From NCBI GenBank assembly GCA_030018695.1, contig JASEHI010000007.1, positions 1-57,461 on the forward strand: a DNA stretch of 57,461 nt. The letters run 5' to 3'. The notes beneath the pieces were generated by a model. That model worked only from the letters and a program-made list of their open reading frames with translations, was not told the origin of the DNA and made no database searches. Below are positions 16,123 to 24,213 of the stretch, in pieces. Within the stretch, counting starts at the first letter, position 1. The number at the start of each line of letters is the position of its first letter. A program made the position numbers and the translations under genes. This DNA is from Anaerolineales bacterium (GTDB lineage: Bacteria > Chloroflexota > Anaerolineae > Anaerolineales > Villigracilaceae).

Positions 16123-17313
16123 ATGAAAAAAGAAACCCTCAACCATCTGGACGCGATCAACCAAACCATCGCCCTGGAAGATTGGAAGGCGGCGCTGGAT
16201 GCGCTGATCTTGACCATGCGGAAAGAATTTGTCTTCGACAATCTGGTTGTCTATCTTACGGATAAACAGAAAGATAATCCAGAGGTTGCGTATGCACGCG
16301 CTGTTGGGCGGGGCAGAAAAGAAGAAGCAGATGCCTTCTGGGGCGAAACCATTGCCAACCAGGTCATCTCAACCGGGAAGATCCTGCAAGATTCAGCTAC
16401 CATCCAGGCTTCGGAAGACCGCGTCGCGATGCCTTACTTGCTCGGCTTACCGCTCTTGATGTATAGAGGCACCGGCGCCCTGATTTTCATCCGCTTTGGG
16501 GGGCCGGAATATACAACCGCCCAGATACAAATGGCCGCGCTGGCTGCCAGCCAGGTATCACGTATTCTTGAATGGCGCCTGTTGCGTGAGAATATTGCCC
16601 AACTGGAACAGGCCCGCCATCGGGCGCAATTGCAGGATGATTTTATGTCCACTGTTTCTCATGATCTGTATACCCCTCTCGGTTTTATCAAGGGCTACGC
16701 CACCTCATTGCTGCGGTCAGATACAACCTGGGACGCGGAGACCCAGCGGGAATTTTTAACCACTATTGACGAAGAAACCGATCATGTGATGACGCTGGTT
16801 GATAAATTCCTCGATTCGGCCCGTTTATACAGCGGCATGATGAACATGGATTTTCAGCCTGTGCGCCTGGATTCTCTCATCCGGGATGTGGTCTTGCGGC
16901 TCAAAGGGCGCAATAAATCCTTGCATGTGGATTTGGATTTAGAGATTTCACCCCCGATCCAGGCTGATACCGTCCGGCTGGCGCAGGTCTTCGAGAATTT
17001 GTTTGAAAATGCCCGTAAATACGCTCCCGATTCGAATATCAGCATCACTTTACGTAATCTGGGCGACCGTCTTACCGTCACATTCGCGGACCGGGGGCCG
17101 GGTATCGCCGCCGAGCATTTACCTTTCCTCTTCGAGCGCTTCTATCGCGTCACCGCACAATCTGGTAAACGTGGCACCGGGCTGGGACTTTTCATTTGCC
17201 GGCAGATCGTCCAGGCCCATAACGGCCAGATTTCGGTCGAGACCGCGCCCGGTAAAGGGACAGCTTTCCGCATTGATTTGCCTGTCCGCCAGCATCCAAT
17301 GGCTAACAAGTAA
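16123..17313 (+). CDS. GAF-domain sensor histidine kinase
   Basis: An N-terminal GAF-like domain (about residues 10-150, ending SQVSRILEWRLL) is followed by a HisKA domain with the H-box STVSHDLYTPLGFIKGYATSLL. A HATPase domain follows with the N-box LFENARKYAPDS, G1 DRGPGI, F-box LFERFYRV and G2 GTGLGLFICRQI. The H-box reads HDLYTP where HELRTP is usual. No transmembrane helix is seen. The gene ends 18 bases before an OmpR-type regulator, its probable partner. Confidence 0.87.
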   Translation: MKKETLNHLDAINQTIALEDWKAALDALILTMRKEFVFDNLVVYLTDKQKDNPEVAYARAVGRGRKEEADAFWGETIANQVISTGKILQDSATIQASEDRVAMPYLLGLPLLMYRGTGALIFIRFGGPEYTTAQIQMAALAASQVSRILEWRLLRENIAQLEQARHRAQLQDDFMSTVSHDLYTPLGFIKGYATSLLRSDTTWDAETQREFLTTIDEETDHVMTLVDKFLDSARLYSGMMNMDFQPVRLDSLIRDVVLRLKGRNKSLHVDLDLEISPPIQADTVRLAQVFENLFENARKYAPDSNISITLRNLGDRLTVTFADRGPGIAAEHLPFLFERFYRVTAQSGKRGTGLGLFICRQIVQAHNGQISVETAPGKGTAFRIDLPVRQHPMANK

Positions 17314-17331
17314 TTGTATATGGAGGTTGCC

Positions 17332-18024
17332 ATGCCTACTAGCATCTTGGTCGTTGATGACGAACCCCGTTATCTTCGTTTGCTGGAAGCCAACCTGCGT
17401 ACGGATGGCTACGAGGTCATCACAGCTCAAAATGGGAAAGAGGCCATCGAGATGTTTTCAGTCAATCCAGTGGACTTGATCGTGCTGGATGTGATGCTGC
17501 CGCAGATGGATGGATTTTCGGTCTGTCAGAGCATCCGCCAATATTCTAACGTGCCGATCATCATCTTGACGGCCAAGGGCGAGGAACAAGACCGCGTCCA
17601 CGGTCTGGATGTCGGCGCGGATGACTACCTGTTAAAGCCGTTCTCGATCATGGAATTGCTGGCGCGCGTGCGGGCTGTCCTGCGCCGCGCCCAGGTATCC
17701 TCAACCGGACAGGATCGTTATTTCACGCATGGCAATCTGAAGATTGATCTCGCCCGCGCCGAAGTCTGGCGCGCTGAACACCCCATTTACCTTTCAGCGA
17801 CAGAGTACCGCCTCCTGCTCCAGTTCACACACAATGTTGGCAAGATCCTCAGCGCTGAAGAACTCCTGGAAAGCGTTTGGGGGCCGGAATACCGTTCGGA
17901 TAAAGAAATCCTGTGGGTCACCATCGCTCGTCTGCGGCAGAAAGTGGAAGACGATCCGCACTCACCCAGGCACATAGTCACCCGTTCTGGTTTGGGTTAT
18001 CTGATGCCCCCGCTGGAAGGATAA
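17332..18024 (+). CDS. OmpR-family response regulator
   Basis: The receiver domain begins TSILVVDDEPRYLRLLEANL with the acidic pair, has the phospho-acceptor Asp in LIVLDVMLPQMDG (about residue 51), and the conserved Lys in DDYLLKPFS. The C-terminal half is a winged-helix Trans_reg_C domain (LSATEYRLLLQFTHNVGKILSAEELLESVWG...VTIARLRQKVEDDP). The start at 17332 follows TGGAGG at 17321-17326. With the three upstream kinases it forms a signalling cluster next to parAB. Targets are not visible. Confidence 0.9.
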   Translation: MPTSILVVDDEPRYLRLLEANLRTDGYEVITAQNGKEAIEMFSVNPVDLIVLDVMLPQMDGFSVCQSIRQYSNVPIIILTAKGEEQDRVHGLDVGADDYLLKPFSIMELLARVRAVLRRAQVSSTGQDRYFTHGNLKIDLARAEVWRAEHPIYLSATEYRLLLQFTHNVGKILSAEELLESVWGPEYRSDKEILWVTIARLRQKVEDDPHSPRHIVTRSGLGYLMPPLEG

Positions 18025-18056
18025 AGCCCTCCTCCAGTCTCTTCGAACTGACCCGG

Positions 18057-18090
18057 TTCCACCGCCACGCCGCCCACGATGCGCCGCAGG
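18057..18090 (-). pseudogene. Short relic of the restriction-enzyme-like gene at 32932
   Basis: Read on the minus strand this stretch encodes LRRIVGGVAVE, identical to an 11-residue block of the protein at 32932-33999. About 29 of 32 bases match 33843-33874. No longer reading frame surrounds it. It looks like the remnant of a second, lost copy in the 209-base gap, which otherwise holds only a -10-like TATAAT at 18193-18198. Confidence 0.4.
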
Positions 18091-18233
18091 TGAAGAATAT
18101 TTGGGCGCCGACGAGGGAGTGAGCGCTCTAATCCGGTGGGCAATGGTATCGTCTCTCCAATAAGTTGAACTGTCAAATTTACAAATCTGGATTATAATAA
18201 TCGCGATTTGTATTAGTGCCGAAAGGAAATGCC

Positions 18234-19637
18234 GTGTTCATCAACCGTGAAGCCGAATTGACGCAATTGGAGAACCTCTATGCAACGGGGCGGGCAGAAC
18301 TGTTCATCCTCTACGGGCGCAGGCGGGTCGGAAAAACGGAACTGCTGCGAGCATTTTGCGAAGGAAAGCCGCATATTTTCTTTATCGCCACCCTCAGTTC
18401 CGATCGCGATCAACTAGCGACTTTTTCACAGGAAATCTATCGTCTTACCCACACCGAGGTTCCCGAAGGCTTCACCTTTCCTTCCTGGGAAGCCGCTTTG
18501 CGCGCGCTGGTGGAACTGCCCGGCCGCCCGGTGGTGGTGCTGGATGAATTTACCTGCCTGATTGGGGGGAATAAGGCAATCCCTTCCATTCTGCAAAAAG
18601 TGTGGGATGAAACGCTGCGAAATTCGCAGGTTCTCCTGATCCTGTGTGGCTCTTACATTGGGATGATGGAAGCTGAGGTGATGGGGTACAACGCTCCTCT
18701 GTATGGCCGTCGAAGCGGAAGTTTGCTGCTCGAATCCCTTGAACTGCCGGCGGTGCCGGCCTTCTTTCCCAACTACACGCCTGCTCAACAGATCGAAGCC
18801 TGGGCTGTGCTGGGAGGCATGCCTTACTATTTGACAGCCTTCTCTGATCAGATGGATATTTTTGCCAACATCCGGCGGCACATCCTGGACGTGCAGGGGT
18901 TGCTCTACCCTGAACCGCGTCTGCTGCTCCTGGAGGAATTGCGTGAGCCGCGCAACTACTTCTCCATTCTACGCGCCATCGCCCAGGGACGCACCCGGCT
19001 GAACGAGATCGCCCTGGGAGCCGGTGTCGGCGATAGCCCGGTCACCGCCCGCTACCTGGATCTCCTCCAGCAGATGCGTCTGGTTTATCGCAGTGTGCCA
19101 GCCACGGAAAGCCAGCCCGAAAAAAGTAAAAAAGGCATCTACCATATCGCCGACCCTTTTCTGCGTTTCTGGTTTCGGTACGTTCACCCTTATCAGAGTT
19201 CATTGGATTTGGGTATGGCCGATGGGATTCTTGCGCAGCGCGTGCGTCCGACCTTCGACCAGTTCGTCGGTTATGCTTTCGAGCAAGCTGCAAGAGCATA
19301 CATCGCACGATTGGCGCGTAAGGGAAGTTTGCCCTTCCTGCCGGAGCGGATCGGCGCCTGGTGGGATCAAAGCGGCGAGATGGACGTCGTCGCCGCGAGC
19401 GATAACGAGAAGGTGCTCCTGGTCGGGGAGTGCAAGTGGTCTGCCAATGCGGTGGGGAGCGATGTTCTGGAGGACCTGAAAAGCAAGGCGCAAACCTTAT
19501 TGGAAACCGGCCGCTGGAACAGCGCGCTGTACTTTTTGTTTGCCAAATCTGGCTTTACCCCCGCAGTGCAGGAACAGGCTGCGAATGAAGGGATACGGTT
19601 GGTCACGGTCGAGGACTGTTTTGTTTGTCCGGTATAA
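18234..19637 (+). CDS. AAA ATPase with DUF234/PD-(D/E)xK-like C-terminal domain
   Basis: The N-terminal ATPase has Walker A YGRRRVGKTELL near residue 30 and Walker B VVVLDEFTCL, followed by SYIGMME, as in the COG1672 archaeal-type ATPase family. The C terminus (WWDQSGEMDVVAASDNEKVLLVGECKWS) has the D...ExK arrangement of a PD-(D/E)xK nuclease fold, named DUF234 in this family. Function is unknown, and such genes are usually accessory and mobile. GTG at 18234 was chosen over GTG 18216 because GAAAGGAA lies 6 bases ahead of it and the family starts with FINRExEL. Confidence 0.75.
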   Translation: MFINREAELTQLENLYATGRAELFILYGRRRVGKTELLRAFCEGKPHIFFIATLSSDRDQLATFSQEIYRLTHTEVPEGFTFPSWEAALRALVELPGRPVVVLDEFTCLIGGNKAIPSILQKVWDETLRNSQVLLILCGSYIGMMEAEVMGYNAPLYGRRSGSLLLESLELPAVPAFFPNYTPAQQIEAWAVLGGMPYYLTAFSDQMDIFANIRRHILDVQGLLYPEPRLLLLEELREPRNYFSILRAIAQGRTRLNEIALGAGVGDSPVTARYLDLLQQMRLVYRSVPATESQPEKSKKGIYHIADPFLRFWFRYVHPYQSSLDLGMADGILAQRVRPTFDQFVGYAFEQAARAYIARLARKGSLPFLPERIGAWWDQSGEMDVVAASDNEKVLLVGECKWSANAVGSDVLEDLKSKAQTLLETGRWNSALYFLFAKSGFTPAVQEQAANEGIRLVTVEDCFVCPV

Positions 19638-19715
19638 TTCTTTGCCGCTGCGTTATTTCTGATGCCGTTAACTTGATAATACAAGGCAGGTTTCATCTCC
19701 CATCCAAAGAGCAGT

Positions 19716-19952
19716 ATGCACCCTATCCGCGCTTCTGAGATTGGTTCGTACATCTACTGCGCTCGCGCCTGGTGGTACCGGAGGCAAGGCTGGGAACCGG
19801 AGAACCAGGCCGAGCTGACCGCCGGGACGGAACTCCATCGCGCCCACGGGCGGAGTGTCCTCGCCGCTGGGTTTACGCGGGCGTTGGCGCTCATCCTACT
19901 GCTGGCCGCGCTGGCACTGCTGGCCGCGTTCTGCACGATGAAGATCGTTTGA
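19716..19952 (+). CDS. Cas4-like N-terminal half with C-terminal membrane anchor
   Basis: The 78-residue protein starts ASEIGSYIYCARAWWYRRQG and continues ELTAGTELHRAHGR. This is how Cas4/RecB-type nucleases begin: the first Fe-S cysteine (here Cys15) followed by motif I with its His (about residue 41). The protein then ends in one hydrophobic helix (ALALILLLAALALLAAF). The rest of the Cas4 fold is on the next gene, itself membrane-anchored. The two probably assemble into one nuclease at the membrane. This is inferred from motif complementarity. The stop is followed at once by an octamer array. Confidence 0.6.
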   Translation: MHPIRASEIGSYIYCARAWWYRRQGWEPENQAELTAGTELHRAHGRSVLAAGFTRALALILLLAALALLAAFCTMKIV

Positions 19953-20085
19953 ACGTTGGAAGGTTGGAAGGTTGGAAGGTTTAAAGGTTGGAAAGTTATA
20001 AGGTTTGAACGTTTAAACCTGCCAACATGTCAACTTGCCAACCTTCCAACTTTACAACCTGCCAACGTGTCAACCTGCCAACGTG
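19953..20085. repeat. Octamer array forming a long inverted repeat
   Basis: Units of eight bases of the type AGGTTGGA are repeated with drift (AGGTTTAA, AAGTTATA, AGGTTTGA). They are then followed by the complementary series ACCTGCCA, ACATGTCA, ACCTTCCA. The RNA could fold into a long imperfect hairpin. It fills the whole gap between the two Cas4-like half genes. Confidence 0.85.
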
Positions 20086-20092
20086 AATTGAT

Positions 20093-20611
20093 ATGCTTTA
20101 TCTTGCCCTTGCGTTCATTCTTCTTGCCCTGGTGCTTTTCTGGCTCTCCTCGCGCCAGCGCCGCGCCGCCGGCCTGCCCGGCGGACGCGTCATCTACACT
20201 GACACGCGCAACTGGGGCGCGGTCGAGAAGCCGCTCTATGACCCCAACCTGGGACTGACCGGCAAGCCGGATTATCTTGTCGAGCAGGGTGGGCGCATTA
20301 TTCCCGTTGAGGTCAAATCCGGGCGGACGCCGGATGCGCCATACGATTCGCATATCTTCCAATTAGCCGCTTATTGCCTGCTGGTTCATAAGACGCTGGG
20401 TAAACGTCCGCCGTATGGCATCATCCATTATCCGGGCCGCGATTTCGCCGTGGATTACACCCCCGCGCTCGAGGCGAGCCTCTTGGACATGCTGGCCAAT
20501 ATACGCCGCGACGAGCACCGCGCCAACGTGGGACGTTCGCATGAGGAAGCCCACCGTTGCGCTCGTTGTGGCTTCCGCAATGTGTGTAACCAAAGATTAT
20601 CGTCGGCATGA
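20093..20611 (+). CDS. Membrane-anchored Cas4-like nuclease, catalytic half
   Basis: An N-terminal membrane helix (LALAFILLALVLFWL) is followed by a RecB/Cas4 nuclease core. Motif II is GKPDY (about residue 60), motif III is IPVEVKSG with ExK, and QLAAY is the QxxxY motif. The C terminus has the cysteine cluster CARCGFRNVC, the last three ligands of a Cas4 [4Fe-4S] cluster. The first cysteine and motif I His are missing here but present in the 78-residue protein upstream. No CRISPR array or other cas gene is seen, so this is a stand-alone Cas4-like enzyme, possibly for DNA uptake, repair or defence. Confidence 0.7.
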   Translation: MLYLALAFILLALVLFWLSSRQRRAAGLPGGRVIYTDTRNWGAVEKPLYDPNLGLTGKPDYLVEQGGRIIPVEVKSGRTPDAPYDSHIFQLAAYCLLVHKTLGKRPPYGIIHYPGRDFAVDYTPALEASLLDMLANIRRDEHRANVGRSHEEAHRCARCGFRNVCNQRLSSA

Positions 20612-20642
20612 ATGAGCCTCCGCCAGGCCGGTATGGAAACCT

Positions 20643-20770
20643 ACCGAGTAGGCGCTGCCCTGAGCCTGCCGTCTCGCACCCCGTTCGGGCCGAGAGACCC
20701 GGCCCGCCGGGGCGAGACGGCAGGCGTGCCGCCGATGTTCGCGGCACGAACGGTGTCGAAGGGCGCTGCG
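20643..20770. repeat. Composite repeat block upstream of nadK
   Basis: The block begins ACCGAGTAGGCGCTGC, continues with CCCTGAGCCTGCC and GAGACGG palindromes, and holds a 32-base element (20724-20755, starting GCGTGCCGCCG and ending CACGAACGGTG). That element recurs with one mismatch inside a coding gene at 33426-33457. The block ends GTCGAAGGGCGCTGCGCA, 8 bases before the nadK -10 box, so it may supply promoter sequence. Confidence 0.75.
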
Positions 20771-20777
20771 CACAGGG

Positions 20778-20783
20778 TATAAT
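20778..20783 (+). promoter_or_regulatory. -10 box of nadK (near-leaderless)
   Basis: TATAAT ends 10 bases before the chosen ATG at 20794, so the leader would be about 0-4 bases. The -35 region lies inside the repeat block and is not consensus. Confidence 0.5.
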
Positions 20784-20793
20784 AATATTCATC

Positions 20794-21690
20794 ATGTCCT
20801 CAAGCCCTTTCATACCCCAGCGTATCGTGGTGGCTGCCCATCCCCAAATGGCGGAAGCGATTGACGAGGCGGCTGCAATGGCCGCGCACCTGCAAGAACG
20901 CGGCCTGACCGCCCTCTCCGGCACACTTGACGAAGCCAGCCTGCGGGAACGGGTTCAGCGCGCTGAATTTGACCTGCTGATCGCGGTCGGTGGGGATGGC
21001 ACGTTGCTGCGCGCCGCCCATCTGTGTGCGCCCTGGGGCGTGCCAATTTTGGGCGTCAACCTGGGGAGTCTGGGTTTTCTCATCCAGATCCAGCGCGATG
21101 AATGGCGCGCGACCTTTGACCTACTCCTGATAGGTGAGTCCTGGATCGAGAATCGCATGATGCTCCGCGCCGAGCACTGGCGGGAAAATACATCCCTGGG
21201 GAACTGGCACGCGCTGAACGAAGCCGTGGTCTGCCGCGGAGAATATGTGCGCCCGTTGCGCCTGTCTGCCAGCGTGGACGGGCGCCTGCTGACCGCCTAC
21301 GTTGCCGACGGCCTGATTGCAGCCACTCCCACCGGCTCGACAGCCTACGCCCTGGCAGCCGGGGGGCCGATCCTGCCTCCGGAACTGCGCAACATCCTCC
21401 TCGTCCCGATCGCCCCGCACCTCTCGGTGGATCGCGGCGTCGTCCTCTCGGAAGGCTCGTCGGTCAGCATCACCGTACAGGGGGATGGCAATGCCGTCTT
21501 GTGCGTGGACGGGCAGACCCCCATCCGCCTGGCCGAGGACGACCGGGTTGAGGTTCGCGCCGGTGATTACGGCGCAAAATTCGTCCGCTTTAGCGACCCG
21601 GGTTATTTCTATCGCAACCTGACCGCCCACATGAACCAGAATCCATCCATGGTTGCGCAATCGGCAACCACCATAGGCCTGCCAAGATGA
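20794..21690 (+). CDS. nadK: NAD kinase
   Basis: NAD kinase phosphorylates NAD to NADP. The catalytic motif AVGGDGTLLRAA (about residues 67-78, the GGDG box) is present, followed by LGVNLGSLGFL, the NE/D motif HALNEAVVCRG and the TPTGSTAYALAAGGPIL block. All are diagnostic for PpnK. The 298-residue length is normal. The start at 20794 sits just after a TATAAT box, and upstream in-frame codons to 20608 are repeat sequence and therefore excluded. The stop overlaps the next ATG (ATGA). Confidence 0.93.
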   Translation: MSSSPFIPQRIVVAAHPQMAEAIDEAAAMAAHLQERGLTALSGTLDEASLRERVQRAEFDLLIAVGGDGTLLRAAHLCAPWGVPILGVNLGSLGFLIQIQRDEWRATFDLLLIGESWIENRMMLRAEHWRENTSLGNWHALNEAVVCRGEYVRPLRLSASVDGRLLTAYVADGLIAATPTGSTAYALAAGGPILPPELRNILLVPIAPHLSVDRGVVLSEGSSVSITVQGDGNAVLCVDGQTPIRLAEDDRVEVRAGDYGAKFVRFSDPGYFYRNLTAHMNQNPSMVAQSATTIGLPR

Positions 21691-22214
21691 CAGAAACCGC
21701 TTCGCCGCTCTACTGCGCCAACCATCCCGCTGTCGAAACCACCCTGCGCTGCAACCGCTGTGAGAAACCGATCTGCCCCAAGTGCGCCGTGCGCACGCCG
21801 ACCGGCTACCGCTGCAAGGAATGTGTGCGCGGCCAGCAAAAGTTATTCGAAACCGCCCAGTGGTATGATTACGTGCTGGGATTCGTCACGGCGGGTTTCC
21901 TCTCGCTCTTGGCCAGCCTGCTCGTCGGCCTGATCAGTGGCGTGGCTGGCTTTTTTGCCTGGATTATCATCATCGTCGCGGCGCCCAGCGCTGGAGCGAT
22001 CATCGCCGAAGCAACGCGCTTCGTCACCAGCAAGCGCCGGGCGCGCGCACTCTTCATCACCGTCGCCGCAGCGGTCGTGCTGGGCGCATTGCCGGCAATT
22101 CTCTTGAACCTGGTCACATTGAGCATTTTCGGCATCATTTTCCAGGGCATTTTCCTGGTCACCGCCACGCCGATCGTTTACACTCGCCTGTCTGGGATCC
22201 AGATCTTTAAGTAG
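21687..22214 (+). CDS. B-box zinc-finger membrane protein
   Basis: Residues 9-47 form a B-box-like zinc-binding region with CANH, CNRCEKPICPKCAV and CKEC. Three to four hydrophobic helices follow (for example LGFVTAGFLSLLASLLVGLISGVAGFFAWIIIIVAA and LFITVAAAVVLGALPAILLNLV). The zinc domain is predicted cytoplasmic and the rest membrane-embedded. Similar small proteins are widespread in Chloroflexota without known function. It is translationally coupled to nadK. Confidence 0.7.
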   Translation: MTETASPLYCANHPAVETTLRCNRCEKPICPKCAVRTPTGYRCKECVRGQQKLFETAQWYDYVLGFVTAGFLSLLASLLVGLISGVAGFFAWIIIIVAAPSAGAIIAEATRFVTSKRRARALFITVAAAVVLGALPAILLNLVTLSIFGIIFQGIFLVTATPIVYTRLSGIQIFK

Positions 22215-22221
22215 CAACGAC

Positions 22222-22277
22222 TGACCCGCAAGGGGTGCTTCCCTAAAGGGACGCTACGCGGTCGCGAAGTTGTCACT
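22222..22277. repeat. Palindromic repeat, AAGCACCCCTT-type
   Basis: The reverse complement reads CTTCGCGACCGCGTAGCGTC and then GGGAAGCACCCCTTGCGGG. It shares AAGCACCCCTT with the insertion inside the PBP-like gene at 29150. It fills the gap before recN. Confidence 0.4.
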
Positions 22278-22302
22278 ACGCCATTACTACGCATGGATAA
22301 AT

Positions 22303-24045
22303 ATGCTCACCGAACTGCGCATTCAAAATTTTGCGATCATTGACCGCCTCGAACTGGAATTCGGGCCGGGCCTGCAAATATTTACCGGCGAGACCGGCGC
22401 AGGTAAATCCATCATTATGGACGCGGTCGAGATGATCCTGGGCGGGCGCGCCGACCTGACCGTGATCCGCTCGGATGCGGAGCTGGCGCGGGTGGAGGCG
22501 ACCTTCAAGTTGTCCGGCCCCGAGCGCCGCTCCGCGCACGAGATTCTCGAACGCGAAGACCTGCTCGACGACCCGAACTACCTCACCCTGAGCCGCGAGG
22601 TGCGCCGCGAGGGACGCAGCATCGCCCGCGTCAACGGCCGCGCCGTCAACCTGGCTCTCCTGCGTGAGCTGGGTGAACTTCTGGTGGATATCCACGGCCA
22701 GTCGGAGCATCTCTCCCTGCTCAACATCCATGCCCATCTGGGTCTGCTCGATCGGTATGCGGACGTAGAGCCGCTGCTGACCGCTTATCGCCAGACCTAT
22801 GACCGGCTTCAAGCCATCCGCCGCGAGCTTCATGAGCTGCGCCAGGCCCAGACGGATGCCGAACGGCGCACCGAGCTGCTGACCTACCAGGCGGATGAGA
22901 TCGAAGCGGCCAGGTTGCGCCCCGGCGAGGACGAGGAGCTGCGTCAGGAGCGCGACCGTCTGGCGAATGCCGAGGCGCTGGCCTCCTTGGCCCAACAAGC
23001 CCTGAACGTGCTCGACGAGGGCACGCCCGAGACCCCGGCTGCCAGCGACTTGATCGGACAGGCCGCCCAATCGCTTTCCAAGTTGAGCCAGATTGACAGC
23101 GCCCAGTCTGCCCTGGCCGGCCAGGCGACGAATCTGGAGGAGAGCCTGGCCGACATGTCGCGCGGTCTGCGCGACTACCTCGAGGGCATCGAGTACAACC
23201 CCAAGCGTCTCGAAGAGGTCGAGGAGCGAGTTGACCTGATCCACCGCCTGGAGCGCAAGTACGGCGGCAGCCTCCAATCTGTGATTGCCTTTGCAGGGAA
23301 TGCCCGCAAGCAACTGGAGAATATCACCCACGCCACCGAGCGCCTGGCCGAGTTGGAAGCGGCTGAATCCGAAGCCCTCGGCAAACTGGCGGAGCAAGGC
23401 CTGTCCCTCTCGCAGAAGCGCAAAGAGGCAGCCGGCCAATTGAGCAAATCCATCGAGATCGAATTGGACGACTTGCGCATGGCGAGCGCGCGCTTCGCGG
23501 TGGATTTCCAGACACGCCCCGACCCGCAGGGCGTGCCGGCGCCCGATGGTCAGCGCCTGGCCTGCGACGCCAGCGGCCTGGATAAAGTCGAATTCCTGGT
23601 TGAACCGAACCCGGGTGAGGGTCTGAAACCGCTGGCGAAGATCGCCTCGGGCGGCGAGACCTCGCGCTTGATGCTGGCTCTCAAGAACGTCCTGGCACGC
23701 GCCGATCAAGTTCCCACGCTCATCTTCGACGAAATTGACCAGGGTATTGGCGGGCGCGTCGGCGGTGTCGTCGGCGAAAAATTATGGAGCCTCGGCCGCC
23801 AGCACCAGGTGATGGTCATCACCCACCTGCCGCAGTTGGCGGCTTTTGGCGACCACCACTGGCAGGTACAAAAGGTCGTCCAGAATGGGCGCACGCTCAC
23901 CCAGGTGACCAAACTGCAGGGCGAGGCGCGCACCCTCGAACTGGCGCAAATGCTGGGCGAGATCAGCGAGGGGACGCTGCGTTCGGCGCACGATGTCCTT
24001 CAGGGCGCGCAGGCCATCAAATCGGGGGGAGAATCGCGAGTTTAA
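22303..24045 (+). CDS. recN: DNA repair protein RecN
   Basis: RecN is an SMC-like ATPase for double-strand break repair. The N terminus MLTELRIQNFAIIDRLELEFGPGLQIFTGETGAGKS has Walker A GETGAGKS (residues 29-36). A long coiled-coil region follows with repeated RRELHELRQAQTDAERR-type heptads. The C-terminal half has the ABC signature LAKIASGGETSRLMLALK and Walker B PTLIFDEIDQGIGGRVG. The length of 580 residues is normal. ATG at 22303 was chosen over 22270 because homology starts there. Confidence 0.94.
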   Translation: MLTELRIQNFAIIDRLELEFGPGLQIFTGETGAGKSIIMDAVEMILGGRADLTVIRSDAELARVEATFKLSGPERRSAHEILEREDLLDDPNYLTLSREVRREGRSIARVNGRAVNLALLRELGELLVDIHGQSEHLSLLNIHAHLGLLDRYADVEPLLTAYRQTYDRLQAIRRELHELRQAQTDAERRTELLTYQADEIEAARLRPGEDEELRQERDRLANAEALASLAQQALNVLDEGTPETPAASDLIGQAAQSLSKLSQIDSAQSALAGQATNLEESLADMSRGLRDYLEGIEYNPKRLEEVEERVDLIHRLERKYGGSLQSVIAFAGNARKQLENITHATERLAELEAAESEALGKLAEQGLSLSQKRKEAAGQLSKSIEIELDDLRMASARFAVDFQTRPDPQGVPAPDGQRLACDASGLDKVEFLVEPNPGEGLKPLAKIASGGETSRLMLALKNVLARADQVPTLIFDEIDQGIGGRVGGVVGEKLWSLGRQHQVMVITHLPQLAAFGDHHWQVQKVVQNGRTLTQVTKLQGEARTLELAQMLGEISEGTLRSAHDVLQGAQAIKSGGESRV

Positions 24046-24052
24046 GTTTCTC

Positions 24053-24081
24053 TTGACCATCGCCGGATTCTGGATTAAAAT
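24053..24081 (+). promoter_or_regulatory. Promoter of tRNA-Arg
   Basis: TTGACC (24053-24058), a 17-base spacer and TAAAAT (24076-24081) lie 18 bases before the tRNA. Confidence 0.75.
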
Positions 24082-24099
24082 CTTTTCGATGAATCAACT

Positions 24100-24176
24100 G
24101 CCCCTGTAGCTCAGTGGATTAGAGCGCTTGCTTGCGGAGCAATAGGTCGCGTGTTCGAGTCGCGCCAGGGGCGCCA
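24100..24176 (+). tRNA. tRNA-Arg (anticodon GCG)
   Basis: The acceptor stem GCCCCTG pairs with CAGGGGC. The D arm is GCTC/GAGC. The anticodon stem-loop is CTTGC-TTGCGGA-GCAAT, giving anticodon GCG, and its first pair (C27-T43) is mismatched. The T arm is GCGTG-TTCGAGT-CGCGC. Discriminator G and an encoded CCA follow. A promoter and a terminator flank the gene. Confidence 0.88.
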
Positions 24177-24183
24177 GTTCTGG

Positions 24184-24212
24184 AGCGGGTTTATCCCGCT
24201 TCTTTTCTTTCT
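24184..24212 (+). terminator. Rho-independent terminator of tRNA-Arg
   Basis: AGCGGG and CCCGCT form a 6-bp stem with a TTTAT loop, followed by TCTTTTCTTTCTT. It ends directly before the surE ATG, so some read-through may feed surE. Confidence 0.7.
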
Positions 24213-24213
24213 T

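Noticed and set aside
13548-18024. parS sites near parAB
   Set aside because: No TGTTTCACGTGAAACA-like palindrome was found on reading. The ACGTGAAAC heptads at 28241 resemble half sites but belong to a tandem array.
22276-23709. 477-codon open frame on the minus strand of recN
   Set aside because: It is fully antisense to recN, which has complete Walker and signature motifs. The frame is a by-product of GC-rich codon use.
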